A DNA stretch of 64,000 bases from Stygiobacter sp. (GCA_006218045.1 VBWB01000008.1:124001-188000); one strand, 5' to 3'. Positions 17,145 through 26,375 are shown, numbered from the stretch's first letter. Numbers and translations are program-made. The notes: generated by a model from the letters alone, not told the origin.

Positions 17145-18497
17145 GTGATTCCGGGGCTGGCGCCGATGTCGGCGGCGGATCGTCCGGCCTTGATCGATGC
17201 CGTCGACGGACGCCGCCTCAGCCATGCCCGCTTGGCCGAGCGGCTTGAGCGCGAGGCGGCCTTGTGGCCGCCGGGCAAGGGACTGGCGCTGGTGGCCGCC
17301 GTGCCGCGGCTCGACCGGGTGTGCCGCTGGCTGTCGCTGATGCGGGGCGGACACGCCGTCATGCTGGTGCCGCCCGAACTGGCCCCGGCCCGCCTGGATC
17401 GGCTGGTCGAACGCTATCGCCCCGACTGGCTGCTGGGATGGCCGCTCCGTTCCGGTTATGTCGGCCTTGATGCCGAGGTGCAGGCGGTGGAGCGGCCCGA
17501 TCCGCGCCCGTTGCACGCTGATTTGGCCCTGCTGCTGTCGACCTCGGGCAGCAGCGGCGCACCGCGCATGGTGCGGCTGTCGCGCCGCGCCGTCGTCGCC
17601 AATGCCACGGCCATCGCCCAAGCCCTGGCGCTGACCCCGGAGGATTGCGTCGCCACCACCTTGCCGCTGTCCTATTCCTATGGCTTGTCGCTGTTGCATT
17701 CCCATCTGGCGGCGGGGGCGTCGGTGGTTCTGAGCGGGCAAAGCGTGCTGGAGCGCGGCTTCTGGGACATGGCCGGGCAGTACGGCCTGACCTTTCTCGC
17801 CGGTGTGCCGTTCGTCTGGCAAAGCCTGCGCCGGCTTGACCTCGATGCCCTGGCGCCGGCCGGCCTGCGCTTCGCCACCCAGGCCGGTGGTCGCCTTGAT
17901 CCGCGGCTGGGCGAGCATTTCCACACCCTGATGGGCCGGCGCGGCGGCGGCCTGTTCACCATGTACGGCCAGACCGAGGCGACGGCGCGCATGACCGTAT
18001 TGCCGCCCGATCAGATGCCGGCCCGGTTGGGATCGGTGGGGCGGCCCATTGCCGGCGGTCGGATCGGCATCCGCGACGGCGTGGTGGTCTATGACGGCGA
18101 CAACGTGATGATGGGGTACGCCGAAAGCCGCGACGATCTGGGGCGCGGCGACGAACTGGCCGGGGTGCTCGACACCGGCGATCACGGTCGTCTCGACGCC
18201 GACGGCTATTTGTGGCTGGAGGGCCGCGCCGGCCGGGTGGTCAAGGTGATGGGCCTGCGCCTCGACCTCGACGAGGTGCAGGCCCGCGCCGCCCTGTTCG
18301 GTTCAGCCGCGGCGCTGGTCCGGGGTGATGACCTGCTGGTGCTGATCGCCGGGCCGCTGCCCGATGCCGCCGCCCGCGCGGCCTTCGCCGCCGAGCTTGG
18401 CCTGCCGCCGGTGGCGGTGCGCTGGCGGCAGGTGGCGGCGATCCCCTGGGCCGGCAACGGCAAGATCGACCTTGCCGCCCTCGATGCGCTGGCCTGA
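17145..18497 (+). CDS. AMP-dependent acyl ligase (acyl-ACP/CoA synthetase)
   Basis: 450 residues from GTG 17145. ANL-superfamily motifs: LLLSTSGSSGAPRMVRLS (P-loop), TMYGQTEATARM (aromatic-acyl pocket/adenylate motif), DTGDHGRLDADGYLWLEGRAG, and C-terminal IPWAGNGKIDL with the catalytic lysine. It is shorter than typical acyl-CoA ligases (about 520) because the N-terminal part before the P-loop is compressed to about 130 residues. It would activate a carboxylic acid with ATP and pass it to the ACP encoded just upstream (inference from adjacency). Confidence 0.85.
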   Translation: MIPGLAPMSAADRPALIDAVDGRRLSHARLAERLEREAALWPPGKGLALVAAVPRLDRVCRWLSLMRGGHAVMLVPPELAPARLDRLVERYRPDWLLGWPLRSGYVGLDAEVQAVERPDPRPLHADLALLLSTSGSSGAPRMVRLSRRAVVANATAIAQALALTPEDCVATTLPLSYSYGLSLLHSHLAAGASVVLSGQSVLERGFWDMAGQYGLTFLAGVPFVWQSLRRLDLDALAPAGLRFATQAGGRLDPRLGEHFHTLMGRRGGGLFTMYGQTEATARMTVLPPDQMPARLGSVGRPIAGGRIGIRDGVVVYDGDNVMMGYAESRDDLGRGDELAGVLDTGDHGRLDADGYLWLEGRAGRVVKVMGLRLDLDEVQARAALFGSAAALVRGDDLLVLIAGPLPDAAARAAFAAELGLPPVAVRWRQVAAIPWAGNGKIDLAALDALA

Positions 18498-18511
18498 GCG
18501 GCAGGCGGCGA

Positions 18512-19207
18512 TCAGCCGGATTTGGCCTGGGCCTCGGCGGCGCGCATGTCCTCCAGCACCTCGGCGCACAAGGCGATGTCCTTGTAGGGCAAGTCCTTGA
18601 TGGTCTCGGCCGGCAGGGTCCACCAGCGGGTTCTCAGCAGGCTTTCGATGATCTTCTCGGGGAAGCGGAAGCGGATGATCCTGGCCGGGTTGCCGACGAC
18701 GACGGCATAGGGGGGGACGTCGTGGGTGACCACCGCGCCGCCGCCGATGCAGGCGCCGGTGCCTATGGTGCGGCCGCGCAGCACCATGGAATTGGCGCCG
18801 ATCCACACGTCACAGCCGATGCGGGTGAAGGCGCTGGTGTCGCCGGCGGCGAAGTGCTCCTCGGCATCGGCATAATAGCTGCGCTCTTCCCCCGCGCCGG
18901 GAATGTGGCCGGTGGTCAGGTATTCCATGGGATGGCGCCCGCCGCCCAGCACCACGTTCTGCGAGATCGAGCAATGGCGCCCGATGGTCAGCATGGGCGA
19001 GATCATGCCGTTGCCCAGCATGTGTGAATGTCGGCCGACATAAAGGGCGCTGCCCAGGCCGAAGAAACTGTCCTGTTCGACGAACTGGACGCCTTCCTCC
19101 ACATAGACCATGCGGGCGGGGTGCTGGTAGGAGATTTCCGCCGTCTCGGTGAAATCCGACCAGTCGCAGGCGGAACGAATCCAGCGCAGACGGTCTTCCT
19201 CGGTCAT
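18512..19207 (-). CDS. Hexapeptide-repeat acyltransferase (xenobiotic acetyltransferase/CatB-like fold)
   Basis: 231 residues from the ATG at 19207, chosen for the GGAGG site five bases upstream; a longer frame to 19309 has no such site. Left-handed beta-helix repeats ([19 protein letters not shown]) carry the probable catalytic His, then [33 protein letters not shown] and the terminal [14 protein letters not shown] cap, as in VatD/CatB-like XAT enzymes. In glycan loci such proteins O-acetylate sugars. It converges on the AMP ligase with a 14 bp gap and lies divergent to flagellin across a 292 bp leader. Confidence 0.85.
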   Translation of the reverse strand: MTEEDRLRWIRSACDWSDFTETAEISYQHPARMVYVEEGVQFVEQDSFFGLGSALYVGRHSHMLGNGMISPMLTIGRHCSISQNVVLGGGRHPMEYLTTGHIPGAGEERSYYADAEEHFAAGDTSAFTRIGCDVWIGANSMVLRGRTIGTGACIGGGAVVTHDVPPYAVVVGNPARIIRFRFPEKIIESLLRTRWWTLPAETIKDLPYKDIALCAEVLEDMRAAEAQAKSG

Positions 19208-19499
19208 GAACGCCTCCAGGGGGTTGATGCTGGCCGGGCCAAGTATATCATGGCCTTTACCGGTCATCCGGCATCGCCACCAGGGCATATTGGCGCGCAA
19301 AAAGTTCATTTCTTTTTAACGTCGTTCATGGCATGATGCCTGTGTGGAAAAGGAGTCTGGGTCAATTGCCTGGATGCCATTCTCAGGCCGAGGGTGTGCT
19401 GCGATCCGGACCACGACATAAGGTTGTCGGCACCGAGGGTGCCAAAGGCACCGCCGCCGACAGCTTCGCTTAACTAGGCCTTCCAGAAGGGGGTGTGCC
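19208..19499 (+). promoter_or_regulatory. Flagellin leader with nested stem-loop
   Basis: 292 bases without a gene between the acyltransferase start and flagellin. At 19423-19464 an outer stem GTTGTCGGC/GCCGACAGC (nine pairs, one G-U) encloses a perfect inner hairpin GGTGCC-AAA-GGCACC at 19438-19452; the start codon is 35 bases further on, behind AAGGGGGTG. In Caulobacter the FlbT protein binds the flagellin mRNA leader and controls its stability, so a structured leader here may be the comparable target (inference). I could not fit a convincing sigma-54 or sigma-28 promoter with correct spacing. Confidence 0.5.
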
Positions 19500-20387
19500 A
19501 TGGCTGACAGTGTTACCCTATCCAACTCCATCCGTTCCAATCTGCTCTCGCTGAACCAGACCTCGACGATGGTGCAACGCACCAACTCGCGTCTGTCGAC
19601 CGGCTTGAAGGTGTCCAGCGCCATTGACGACGCGGTCGCCTACTTCCAGTCCAAGAGCTTGAACGACCGCGCCAGCGACTTGACGACCCGTAAGGACGGC
19701 ATCGATCAAGGCATCTCGTCGCTGAAGTCCGCTCTGACCTCCCTGGAATCCCAGGAAAAGATCATGGTCCAGATGAAGGGCTTGCTGCTCAGCGCCAAGT
19801 CGGCGACCAACGCCGAGCGCGCTGATCTGGCGACCCAGTATCAGACCTTGGCCAAGCAGGTCACCAATCTGGTCAACGACGCCAACTATCAGGGCCTGAA
19901 CCTGCTGAACTCCACCGTGGCTCAGCTGACCGTTCAGTTCTCCGACAAGACCGCCGCTCAGTTGGCGGTGCAGGGCGTCGACGTTCGCATCACCCAGCTG
20001 GCCGGCTTCACCTATGGTGCCGCCACCGCTCTGGGCAGGACCTTGTCGCTGGCTTCCGGCCTGACCGGTGCTGGTTCCGAATGGTCCGGCGTTTCCAACT
20101 CGGTGTCGGTGTTCGATGCGATCATCGAAAAGATGGACTCGGCGATCATCACCGTTCGTTCCAACGCGAAGACCATCGGTACCAACGTCGCCCTGCTGCA
20201 GACCCGTTCGGACTTCACCAAGTCCTATGTGAACGCTCTGAAGGAAGGCGCCGACAAGCTGAGCTTGGCCGACCTCAACGAAGAAGGCGCCAACTTGGTT
20301 GCCTTGCAGACCCGCCAGCAGCTGGGCATCCAGGCCCTGTCGTTCGCCGGTCAGCAGGAACAGGGCGTGCTGTCGCTCTTCCGTTAA
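19500..20387 (+). CDS. Flagellin (major)
   Basis: 295 residues. N-terminal SNSIRSNLLSLNQTSTMVQR and LSTGLKVSSAIDDAVAYF are the D0/D1 flagellin helices; the C-terminal RQQLGIQALSFAGQQEQ and VLSLFR close the coiled D0 domain. The central part is short, as in alphaproteobacterial flagellins. There is no signal peptide or cysteine; export is through the flagellar type III system. Ser and Thr residues in the central region (for example SGLTGAGSEWSGVSNSVSV) are candidate O-glycosylation sites, consistent with the surrounding Maf and OGT genes. It is monocistronic: a strong terminator follows 19 bases after the stop. Confidence 0.97.
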   Translation: MADSVTLSNSIRSNLLSLNQTSTMVQRTNSRLSTGLKVSSAIDDAVAYFQSKSLNDRASDLTTRKDGIDQGISSLKSALTSLESQEKIMVQMKGLLLSAKSATNAERADLATQYQTLAKQVTNLVNDANYQGLNLLNSTVAQLTVQFSDKTAAQLAVQGVDVRITQLAGFTYGAATALGRTLSLASGLTGAGSEWSGVSNSVSVFDAIIEKMDSAIITVRSNAKTIGTNVALLQTRSDFTKSYVNALKEGADKLSLADLNEEGANLVALQTRQQLGIQALSFAGQQEQGVLSLFR

Positions 20388-20405
20388 TCGGTAATGGTTT
20401 AAGGA

Positions 20406-20438
20406 ATGGTGCGGAGGCGACTCCGCACCATTTTTTTT
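20406..20438 (+). terminator. Rho-independent terminator after flagellin
   Basis: A perfect 11-pair stem ATGGTGCGGAG/CTCCGCACCAT with GCGA loop, followed by eight T residues. It separates flagellin from the downstream modification genes. Confidence 0.93.
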
Positions 20439-20487
20439 AGGCGAACAGTGATCCACTGAAAAAGTTCGTTCGAGTGGAGCGTGCCGT

Positions 20488-21891
20488 ATGTTCCAGGCTA
20501 GGTTTGCGGCCTCTTCGCCCTTGGATGCCCGACTGCACGACCTGTTATGGTCGCCGGAGCCGGCGGCGGTCGCCGCTGTCTTGCCGCTGCTGCCGGAGGG
20601 GACGGGCCGCCTGCTGGCGACGCTCGTCACCCTGCCGGAAGCGGAACGCCCGCCGCTGTGGGTGGCCATAGCCCTTCATCTCGGCCAGTTGGGCATGAAG
20701 TTGTCGCCTTGGGTGGCGTTCCACCAAGCCTTGCACCTGCTGCCCATGGCGGCGGACCGGGCGGTGGTTTACCGTATGCGGGCGGAATGGCTGGCCCGCA
20801 TCGGACACGAGGATCTGGCGGAACGGGATCAGGGATTGGCCTGCCGCATGGTTCGGCAACCACCGCGCGGAAACGTCATGGAATTGGCCGATGCCTCGGG
20901 GGCGGTGGTGTGCGCGCAATCCTCACCCCAAGAGTTCCAGCAGCTCATCCAAGGCTTTCGCTCACCATTGCTGTGCGATCCCCTGCGTGATCCGACCCAG
21001 ACCAAGGCATCGTTTCTGACGGCTGATGTGCCGGAATACGGATCGCCCTTGGATCTGTCATTCCTGATCGTCGATAGGGTCGGGCTACCTTTGCTTCAGG
21101 TCGAATGCGACGTGCTGCAAGAGGGTCATTTGGGCTGTCGCAGTTCCGCCATAGACATCGTCGTGCTGAGCGAAGCGGGGGAGGCGGTCCTTCCTCTGGC
21201 CTTGCGCCAGTTGGAGCATCTGGCCCAATGGTCCGGGGTTGACGACATCCGTCTGCAACTCTGGGACGACCAGCCGAGGGAGGCGTTGCGTCAGTGGATC
21301 ACCACCTTTCCCCATGTCTGCCGGCGCATGCGGCGGGCAACCATCGACCTGTCGGCGGACATGGACCGCATCTTGGCGGATTTTCGCCAGACCAGCCGCA
21401 ATCTGGCCCGTTGGGGGCTGCGTGAGCTTGACTTCACCTTGTCCCGAGAGGGCGGAGAGGTCGAGTTGGTCAAGGCCTATGGGGCCATGGTCGAGGAGAG
21501 CGGTCGGCATGCGGCAGAAGACGAAGGCCATCTCCTGGACCATGTCAGGCGGGGTGAGTTCGCCTTGTATGGATGCCGCGACGCTCAGCGCTGGCTGGCC
21601 CTGGTGATGGTGTCGTTTCATGCCGACGTGGTCAATTACGGTGGCTCGGTCCGGGCGCCGGATCAGGTTAAATCGGCGCTTCCGGCCCTGATGTATCAGG
21701 TCATCGCCGATGCCAAACGGCGCGGGTTTCGTCAGTTCTGCCTGGGCGACCTGCACGAGGATCCTGCGTTTAGCCCCAAGCTGCGTTCCATCGCCGCCTT
21801 CAAGGCCGGACTGACCCAAACCTTCCGCTGCGGCCAGTGGTGCGACGTGGCGGTGGGCTGGCCGCACCGCTCGGTCCGGCTGGGCGGCTGA
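20488..21891 (+). CDS. FemAB/GNAT-like acyltransferase, flagellar locus
   Basis: 467 residues. The N-terminal 280 residues have no motif I recognise. The C-terminal part resembles FemAB-type (BioF2-like) acyltransferases: FRQTSRNLARWGLRELDF, a LVKAYGAMVEESGRH helix, VVNYGGSVRAPDQVKSALPALM (the 'Y..GAs...' strand-helix) and FRQFCLGDLHEDP followed by AFKAGLTQTF, which matches the 'K..GI..FK..fG' end of the fold. Such proteins transfer aminoacyl or acyl groups to amines. Its place between flagellin and FlaF suggests it acylates an amino-sugar precursor or glycan of flagellin; this is inference. Confidence 0.65.
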   Translation: MFQARFAASSPLDARLHDLLWSPEPAAVAAVLPLLPEGTGRLLATLVTLPEAERPPLWVAIALHLGQLGMKLSPWVAFHQALHLLPMAADRAVVYRMRAEWLARIGHEDLAERDQGLACRMVRQPPRGNVMELADASGAVVCAQSSPQEFQQLIQGFRSPLLCDPLRDPTQTKASFLTADVPEYGSPLDLSFLIVDRVGLPLLQVECDVLQEGHLGCRSSAIDIVVLSEAGEAVLPLALRQLEHLAQWSGVDDIRLQLWDDQPREALRQWITTFPHVCRRMRRATIDLSADMDRILADFRQTSRNLARWGLRELDFTLSREGGEVELVKAYGAMVEESGRHAAEDEGHLLDHVRRGEFALYGCRDAQRWLALVMVSFHADVVNYGGSVRAPDQVKSALPALMYQVIADAKRRGFRQFCLGDLHEDPAFSPKLRSIAAFKAGLTQTFRCGQWCDVAVGWPHRSVRLGG

Positions 21892-21970
21892 AGGCGCCTC
21901 TTCACCGATATTTAATCGTTTGTACCAGACAATTACGGGTGTTTAGCGCCCCTCCGGGAGAAGATGTGTC

Positions 21971-22408
21971 ATGGCTTATCCCAATTACGGTCAAACCCCG
22001 TATAATTCAGTGCCTCAGCCGGGCAATCCGCGCCAGACCGAGGCCTGGGCGCTGACCGAAGCGGCCCGGCGCATGTCCTTGGCGCAAAAGGAAGGGGCGA
22101 GCAGTGATGATCTGCTGGTCGCCGTCCGCCTGAACTGGCGGCTGTGGACCATTTTCCAGGCTGAATTGTCGGGCGAGGAATCGGCGCTTCCTGACCAGAT
22201 GCGCCTGGATATGCTGTCCTTGTGCAATTTCATCGACAGGCGCTCGGTGGACATCATCGCCGAGCCGCTGCCGGCGAAGCTGGACGTGCTGATCAACATC
22301 AACCGGCAGATTGCCGCGGGCCTGTTCTCCACGCCGACGGAAGGCGCCGCGGCCGGCGAAGGCGAAGCCAACCCGGCTGCCATCACCGGCACCAACGATG
22401 TGGTTTGA
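21971..22408 (+). CDS. flaF: Flagellar biosynthesis regulator FlaF (copy 1)
   Basis: 145 residues. Family signatures are clear: TEAWALTEAARRMSLAQ, AVRLNWRLWTIFQAEL, LPDQMRLDMLSLCNFIDRR and LININRQIAAGLF. FlaF in Caulobacter and relatives is needed for flagellin secretion/translation and works opposite FlbT. A 32-residue Ala/Glu-rich tail (TPTEGAAAGEGEANPA) follows the core. It lies two genes downstream of flagellin and 31 bp before the degenerate TPR-OGT gene; a related FlaF follows the second flagellin at 57496. No flbT is seen. Confidence 0.92.
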   Translation: MAYPNYGQTPYNSVPQPGNPRQTEAWALTEAARRMSLAQKEGASSDDLLVAVRLNWRLWTIFQAELSGEESALPDQMRLDMLSLCNFIDRRSVDIIAEPLPAKLDVLININRQIAAGLFSTPTEGAAAGEGEANPAAITGTNDVV

Positions 22409-22439
22409 TAGTGAGCGGTAGTAAACCTGGGGGGACAGC

Positions 22440-24332
22440 ATGACAGAAGTCACCGGACAGATGTCCGAAAGCGCGTTCTATGCCGAAATCAAGGCGCTTC
22501 TCGATCAAAACCTGGACCAAGAAGCCCTCGACGTGGCGGAAATGGCCATGGCGCGCGGCGAAAACCACCCCTCCGCCGTTTGTGCGCTGGCGGCTGTCGC
22601 CTATCGCTCCAACATGCTCGGCAATGCCATTCAGCTGATGTCCGAACTCTTGGAATCTCCTCAGGCTCCCATCGACACCCAGGAATTGCTGGCGATCCTT
22701 TATTGTCTGGCCGGCGTGCTGCCCAAGGCGCTGTACCATGGCAAGGAGGCAACCATCGCACCGCCGGATGGCCGGATGATGGCGCTGTTCGGGCCGTCGC
22801 TGCCGTCCTTCGCCACCGCCTTGAGCACCGTCAGCTATCGTCCGCTGATGCGCGCCGGGCTGGCGGCGCTGGATGCCATGGATCTGGTCGGCGCCATCCG
22901 CTATTTTGAACAGCAATTGATGATAGAGCCCAACAGCGTCGAGACCATCGACCATTATGCCCGCGCCCTGGGCCTGAATGGGCAATCCGGCAAGGCGCTG
23001 GGCATGTTGCGCAGTCTGGTCACCCTGGGCGGAGCGAAACCGACCCTGCTGTCGCGCATCGGCGCCTGCCTGATATCGTTGGGGCGCCACGATGAGGGGC
23101 TGGCCGCCCATCGCGCCGCCGTCGCCCAGGCCGCCAGTGCCATTCCGCTGTGGGGAACCATGGTGGCCGATCTCGTCCATATCCCCGCCGGGCGCTCCGA
23201 TGCCGTGGCCGATACCGCGCGCTGGGCCGAGGCGGTGGACCGTCATTGCGTCAAGTCGCCCCGACCGGCGCCGCAATTGGGCAGTCTCGACCATCTGACC
23301 CTCGGCGTTCTGTGCTCGGCCCTGCATCCACCGGAACGGGCGGACATGCTCAGCCGCGTCGTCGGTGCCCTCGACAAGAGCCGCTTTACCGTCATCGGTT
23401 TGGGCAATGGCGAATTGTCCGCCCCCCGCAATGTCATGTATCGCGGTCTGTTCGCCCGCTGGCGCAATATCGCCGAACTTGACGTGCTGACCTTGGGCGC
23501 CCTGATCCGGGGCGAGGGGGTGGCTGTCCTGCTCGACATGGACGGTCTGGCCCTGCCCGAGCGGGCCGGGCTGTTCCTGCGCAACTCGGCTCCCATCCAG
23601 GCGGCGTGGCTGAATGCCCCGTCCCATGGTCCCATGCCGGGCGCCAATATGCATCTGGTTGGCGCCCCTGCTGATTTGCCCGGTGCCGTGGTGCTTCCCG
23701 GCGGTCGTGTGCTGATCGGCGAAGGTTTCGACGCCGGGCCGCCGCCCAGTCTTCAGGGGCAGGGATTCACCTTCGGCGCCGAGGCGTCGCTGGCCGAGAT
23801 CAGCGCCGAGACGGCGGCATTGTGGTCGGCGGTGTTGGCGACAATCCCCGGCAGCGTGTTGGCGATCCGCGATGCCGGTCAGTTCGACGAGCAGCAAAGC
23901 ATCGACCACATCATCGAGCTGTTCGGCAATTTCGGCGTCGCCCACCGCATCGACGTCATCAAGGCTGATCTGGTCCAATTCGCCCATCAGGTGGATGTGG
24001 TGCTGGCGCCGGTGCCGCATGTGAACGTGACGGCCCTGGGGCGTCTGGCCCGGTCCGGCGTGCCGGTCATCGTTCTTGCCGGCGGGAGCGCCGCCACCGC
24101 CGATCTGGCCGCCGCCTTCGCCGATGTCGACTGGGCCGGCGACATGGTGGCGGTTGATCTGCAAGCCTATGTCGGCCTGGCCGAAACCTGGGCCGGCACG
24201 GTGGAGAAACTGACGGCTTTCCGCGCTCAGGCGGCAATGCAGGCGGCCAACGGGGTGGCGTTCAACGCCGCCCGCTTCGCCGGTTCCTTCAGCCAAGCCT
24301 TGCTTGATCATCTTGCTGCCCGGGCCAGCTGA
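22440..24332 (+). CDS. TPR protein with degenerate OGT-like C-terminal domain
   Basis: 630 residues, preceded by GGGGGGA. TPR-like helices fill about 1-270. The C-terminal part follows the OGT layout: LGVLCSALHPPERADML aligns with the 'rVGYVSaDF..H' segment, LIRGEGVAVLLDMDGLALPE with 'IraD.IDILVDL.GhT', and SAPIQAAWLNAPSHGPMPGA with 'RPAPvQvswlGyPGTTG'. The catalytic-region residues of the active copy at 3426-5675 (H in GHT, the GYPGTTG loop) are not conserved, and the DSFPY motif is absent. It is probably inactive or has a changed donor; a scaffold role for Maf or flagellin is possible. Encoded directly before Maf. Confidence 0.7.
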   Translation: MTEVTGQMSESAFYAEIKALLDQNLDQEALDVAEMAMARGENHPSAVCALAAVAYRSNMLGNAIQLMSELLESPQAPIDTQELLAILYCLAGVLPKALYHGKEATIAPPDGRMMALFGPSLPSFATALSTVSYRPLMRAGLAALDAMDLVGAIRYFEQQLMIEPNSVETIDHYARALGLNGQSGKALGMLRSLVTLGGAKPTLLSRIGACLISLGRHDEGLAAHRAAVAQAASAIPLWGTMVADLVHIPAGRSDAVADTARWAEAVDRHCVKSPRPAPQLGSLDHLTLGVLCSALHPPERADMLSRVVGALDKSRFTVIGLGNGELSAPRNVMYRGLFARWRNIAELDVLTLGALIRGEGVAVLLDMDGLALPERAGLFLRNSAPIQAAWLNAPSHGPMPGANMHLVGAPADLPGAVVLPGGRVLIGEGFDAGPPPSLQGQGFTFGAEASLAEISAETAALWSAVLATIPGSVLAIRDAGQFDEQQSIDHIIELFGNFGVAHRIDVIKADLVQFAHQVDVVLAPVPHVNVTALGRLARSGVPVIVLAGGSAATADLAAAFADVDWAGDMVAVDLQAYVGLAETWAGTVEKLTAFRAQAAMQAANGVAFNAARFAGSFSQALLDHLAARAS

Positions 24333-24345
24333 ACCGGGGGCGGGT

Positions 24346-26352
24346 ATGGTCAACCAAGCATTGTTCGAGGCCAATCTGCGCTTCATCGAGCGGGAATACC
24401 CGGTCGCGTACGCGCGTCTGGCCGCATTGGGGCAACTTTTGGCGGTTCCGGTGATCGAGGATGGCGCCATTCTCGACATCGACCTTGGCGGCGGCAGGCT
24501 TTACAAGGATGACGGTCGCCGTCTGGCCAAGGAACAGGTGGATTTCTTCGAGGCGGCGCCGTCCAGAACCGGCTATAGCTCGGTCGAGGGCGTCACCGGC
24601 GACAGCATGGTTTCGCGCCGGTTCTATGATGGCATGGTCAACGGATTGGCCGAGCTTGGCGTCGATGGTTTGACCCGTCTGCCGCCGTCCGAGACCTGCT
24701 ACATGTTTGTTTTCGGCATCGGCTTGGGCTATCACCTGCCGCTTTTGGCCGAGCGCTTCGAGCTTGATCACATGATCGTGTGCGAAGCGATGGACGAATT
24801 CCTGTTCCTGTCATTGCGGACCATCGACTGGGCCGCCGTGCACCGGACCCTGAGCCAGCGGGGCTGCACGTTGCATCTGGTGCTGTCGCCCGAGCCGGCA
24901 GCGTTGAGTGCCGGTATTTCCGCCGTGATCGACCGGGTCGGTGAAATCTTCATCGACGGCGCCTATCTGTACCGTCATTACCCGTTCTGGCCGTTGGATC
25001 AGGCCTATCAGCGCCTGCTCGACGACATTCCCATCAAGATGGTCGGGCGCGGCTATTACGAGGACGAGCGCAAGATGGTGCGCAACGGCGCCGCCAATCT
25101 GTACAAATACGATCATTACCTGCTGCGCGGCACCTTCCGCCGCCGCTACGACGTGCCCGCCTTCATCGTCGCCGCCGGTCCTTCGCTGGACGAGAGCATC
25201 GAGTATATTCGCCAGTGGCGGGATCACGCCGTCATCTTCTCGTCGGGGACGACGTTGCAGGCGCTGATCGCCGCCGACATCATCCCCGATTATCACATCG
25301 AACTCGAGAATACGCCGCACACCTACAAGCTGTGCAAGCACATCATGGAACAGCGCCCGGACCTGTTTCCCGACGGGCGGCTGACCGGGATCAAGATGCT
25401 GGGGTCGGTGTCGGTCAATCCCATGGTCCCGGAGCTGTTCGACGAAAGCTATTTCTTCTACCGCGACACGGTGACCTCGACCTCGTGCTTCGGCGAGGGC
25501 GTCCAGGTGATGAACGGGGTGGGGCCGTCGATCTCCAACACCAGTATTTCGGTCGCTGCCCGCCTGGGTTTCGAGACCATGTATCTGTTCGGCTGTGATT
25601 GCGGCTGGCGTGACGCCAAGAACCATCATTCCAAGAACACCATCTATTATACGCTCGACGAGTTCGTGGTCGAAAGTTACGACGGGCAGTTCTCTTGTCC
25701 GGGAAATTTCGGCGGCACCATCCATTCCAATCTGATTTTCACCTGGACGCGGGAGATGATCGAACAGAAAATCGACCGCTTCCAGTTGAAGCTGTTCAAC
25801 TGTTCGGATGGCGCCTTCATCAAGGGATCGACGCCGAAACTGCCGGAATCGCTGTTCTTCGCCGGCGCGCCGGTGAACAAGGACGAGATTTTCAAACGCA
25901 TCCGCGACGGTTCCGAGTTCTTCAAGGCCGGCGATTTCCTGGCCAATCAGGACATCGACCGTTTCGTCCCGCAGGTCCGTCGCTTGCGCCAGGATCTGGT
26001 CGACCTCATCGATCAATGCGAGGCCGAGGGGGTGGATTTCCGCACCTTCATCGCCCGTATCACCGATTTCGACCGCGAGGGCTATCTGGGCTTCTACAAG
26101 AACGTCTATCCGTTCTTCCAAGGTCCGATCGTCGGCTTCACCAAGGCGGCGTGCTACTTCCTCAACCGCATTGGCGAAGAGAGCGCCCGCGCCCCGGCTT
26201 TCAAACGGTTTCTCACCCTTTACCGCGATCTCCACCTGGAAATGCTGCAAGAGGGCGAAGACACCTTCGGGGAAATCAAGACCATGCTGGAAACCGGGGA
26301 AGAGCCGTGGTGGGCCGATGGCCGCTCGGTGGTGCCCGGCACCACGTACTGA
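24346..26352 (+). CDS. Motility-associated factor (Maf) glycosyltransferase, MptE-like/DUF115
   Basis: 668 residues from the ATG at 24346 (GGGGGCGGG upstream). Central region has the Maf/MptE-like fold: FVFGIGLGYHLPLLAERF, then PAFIVAAGPSLDESIEYI, IIPDYHIELENTPHTYKL, GVGPSISNTSISVAARLG and MYLFGCDCGWRDAKNHHS, all hallmarks of flagellin Maf proteins. In Campylobacter, Aeromonas and Magnetospirillum, Maf proteins transfer nonulosonic acids such as pseudaminic acid to flagellin Ser/Thr in the cytoplasm before export. No nonulosonate synthase (NeuB/PseI) is in the window, so the donor sugar is open. It follows the degenerate OGT-like gene by 13 bp. Confidence 0.92.
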   Translation: MVNQALFEANLRFIEREYPVAYARLAALGQLLAVPVIEDGAILDIDLGGGRLYKDDGRRLAKEQVDFFEAAPSRTGYSSVEGVTGDSMVSRRFYDGMVNGLAELGVDGLTRLPPSETCYMFVFGIGLGYHLPLLAERFELDHMIVCEAMDEFLFLSLRTIDWAAVHRTLSQRGCTLHLVLSPEPAALSAGISAVIDRVGEIFIDGAYLYRHYPFWPLDQAYQRLLDDIPIKMVGRGYYEDERKMVRNGAANLYKYDHYLLRGTFRRRYDVPAFIVAAGPSLDESIEYIRQWRDHAVIFSSGTTLQALIAADIIPDYHIELENTPHTYKLCKHIMEQRPDLFPDGRLTGIKMLGSVSVNPMVPELFDESYFFYRDTVTSTSCFGEGVQVMNGVGPSISNTSISVAARLGFETMYLFGCDCGWRDAKNHHSKNTIYYTLDEFVVESYDGQFSCPGNFGGTIHSNLIFTWTREMIEQKIDRFQLKLFNCSDGAFIKGSTPKLPESLFFAGAPVNKDEIFKRIRDGSEFFKAGDFLANQDIDRFVPQVRRLRQDLVDLIDQCEAEGVDFRTFIARITDFDREGYLGFYKNVYPFFQGPIVGFTKAACYFLNRIGEESARAPAFKRFLTLYRDLHLEMLQEGEDTFGEIKTMLETGEEPWWADGRSVVPGTTY

Positions 26353-26360
26353 AGCGGGTT

Positions 26361-26375
26361 GGCCCGTCACGGGCC
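26361..26375. repeat. 15-base palindrome shared with 15059-15073
   Basis: GGCCCGTCACGGGCC lies nine bases after the Maf stop codon. It is the reverse complement of the 15-mer at the NeuD stop; apart from its central base each copy is self-complementary. It sits between two co-directional genes and may act as a processing or attenuation hairpin. Confidence 0.5.

Noticed and set aside
18512-19207. Chloramphenicol or streptogramin acetyltransferase (CatB/VatD) as a resistance gene
   Set aside because: The same fold serves sugar O-acetylation, and every neighbour is a glycan gene.
19321-19380. Sigma-54 promoter for flagellin (TGGGTCAATTGC, and TGGCATGATGCC)
   Set aside because: Spacing between the GG and GC elements is wrong in both.
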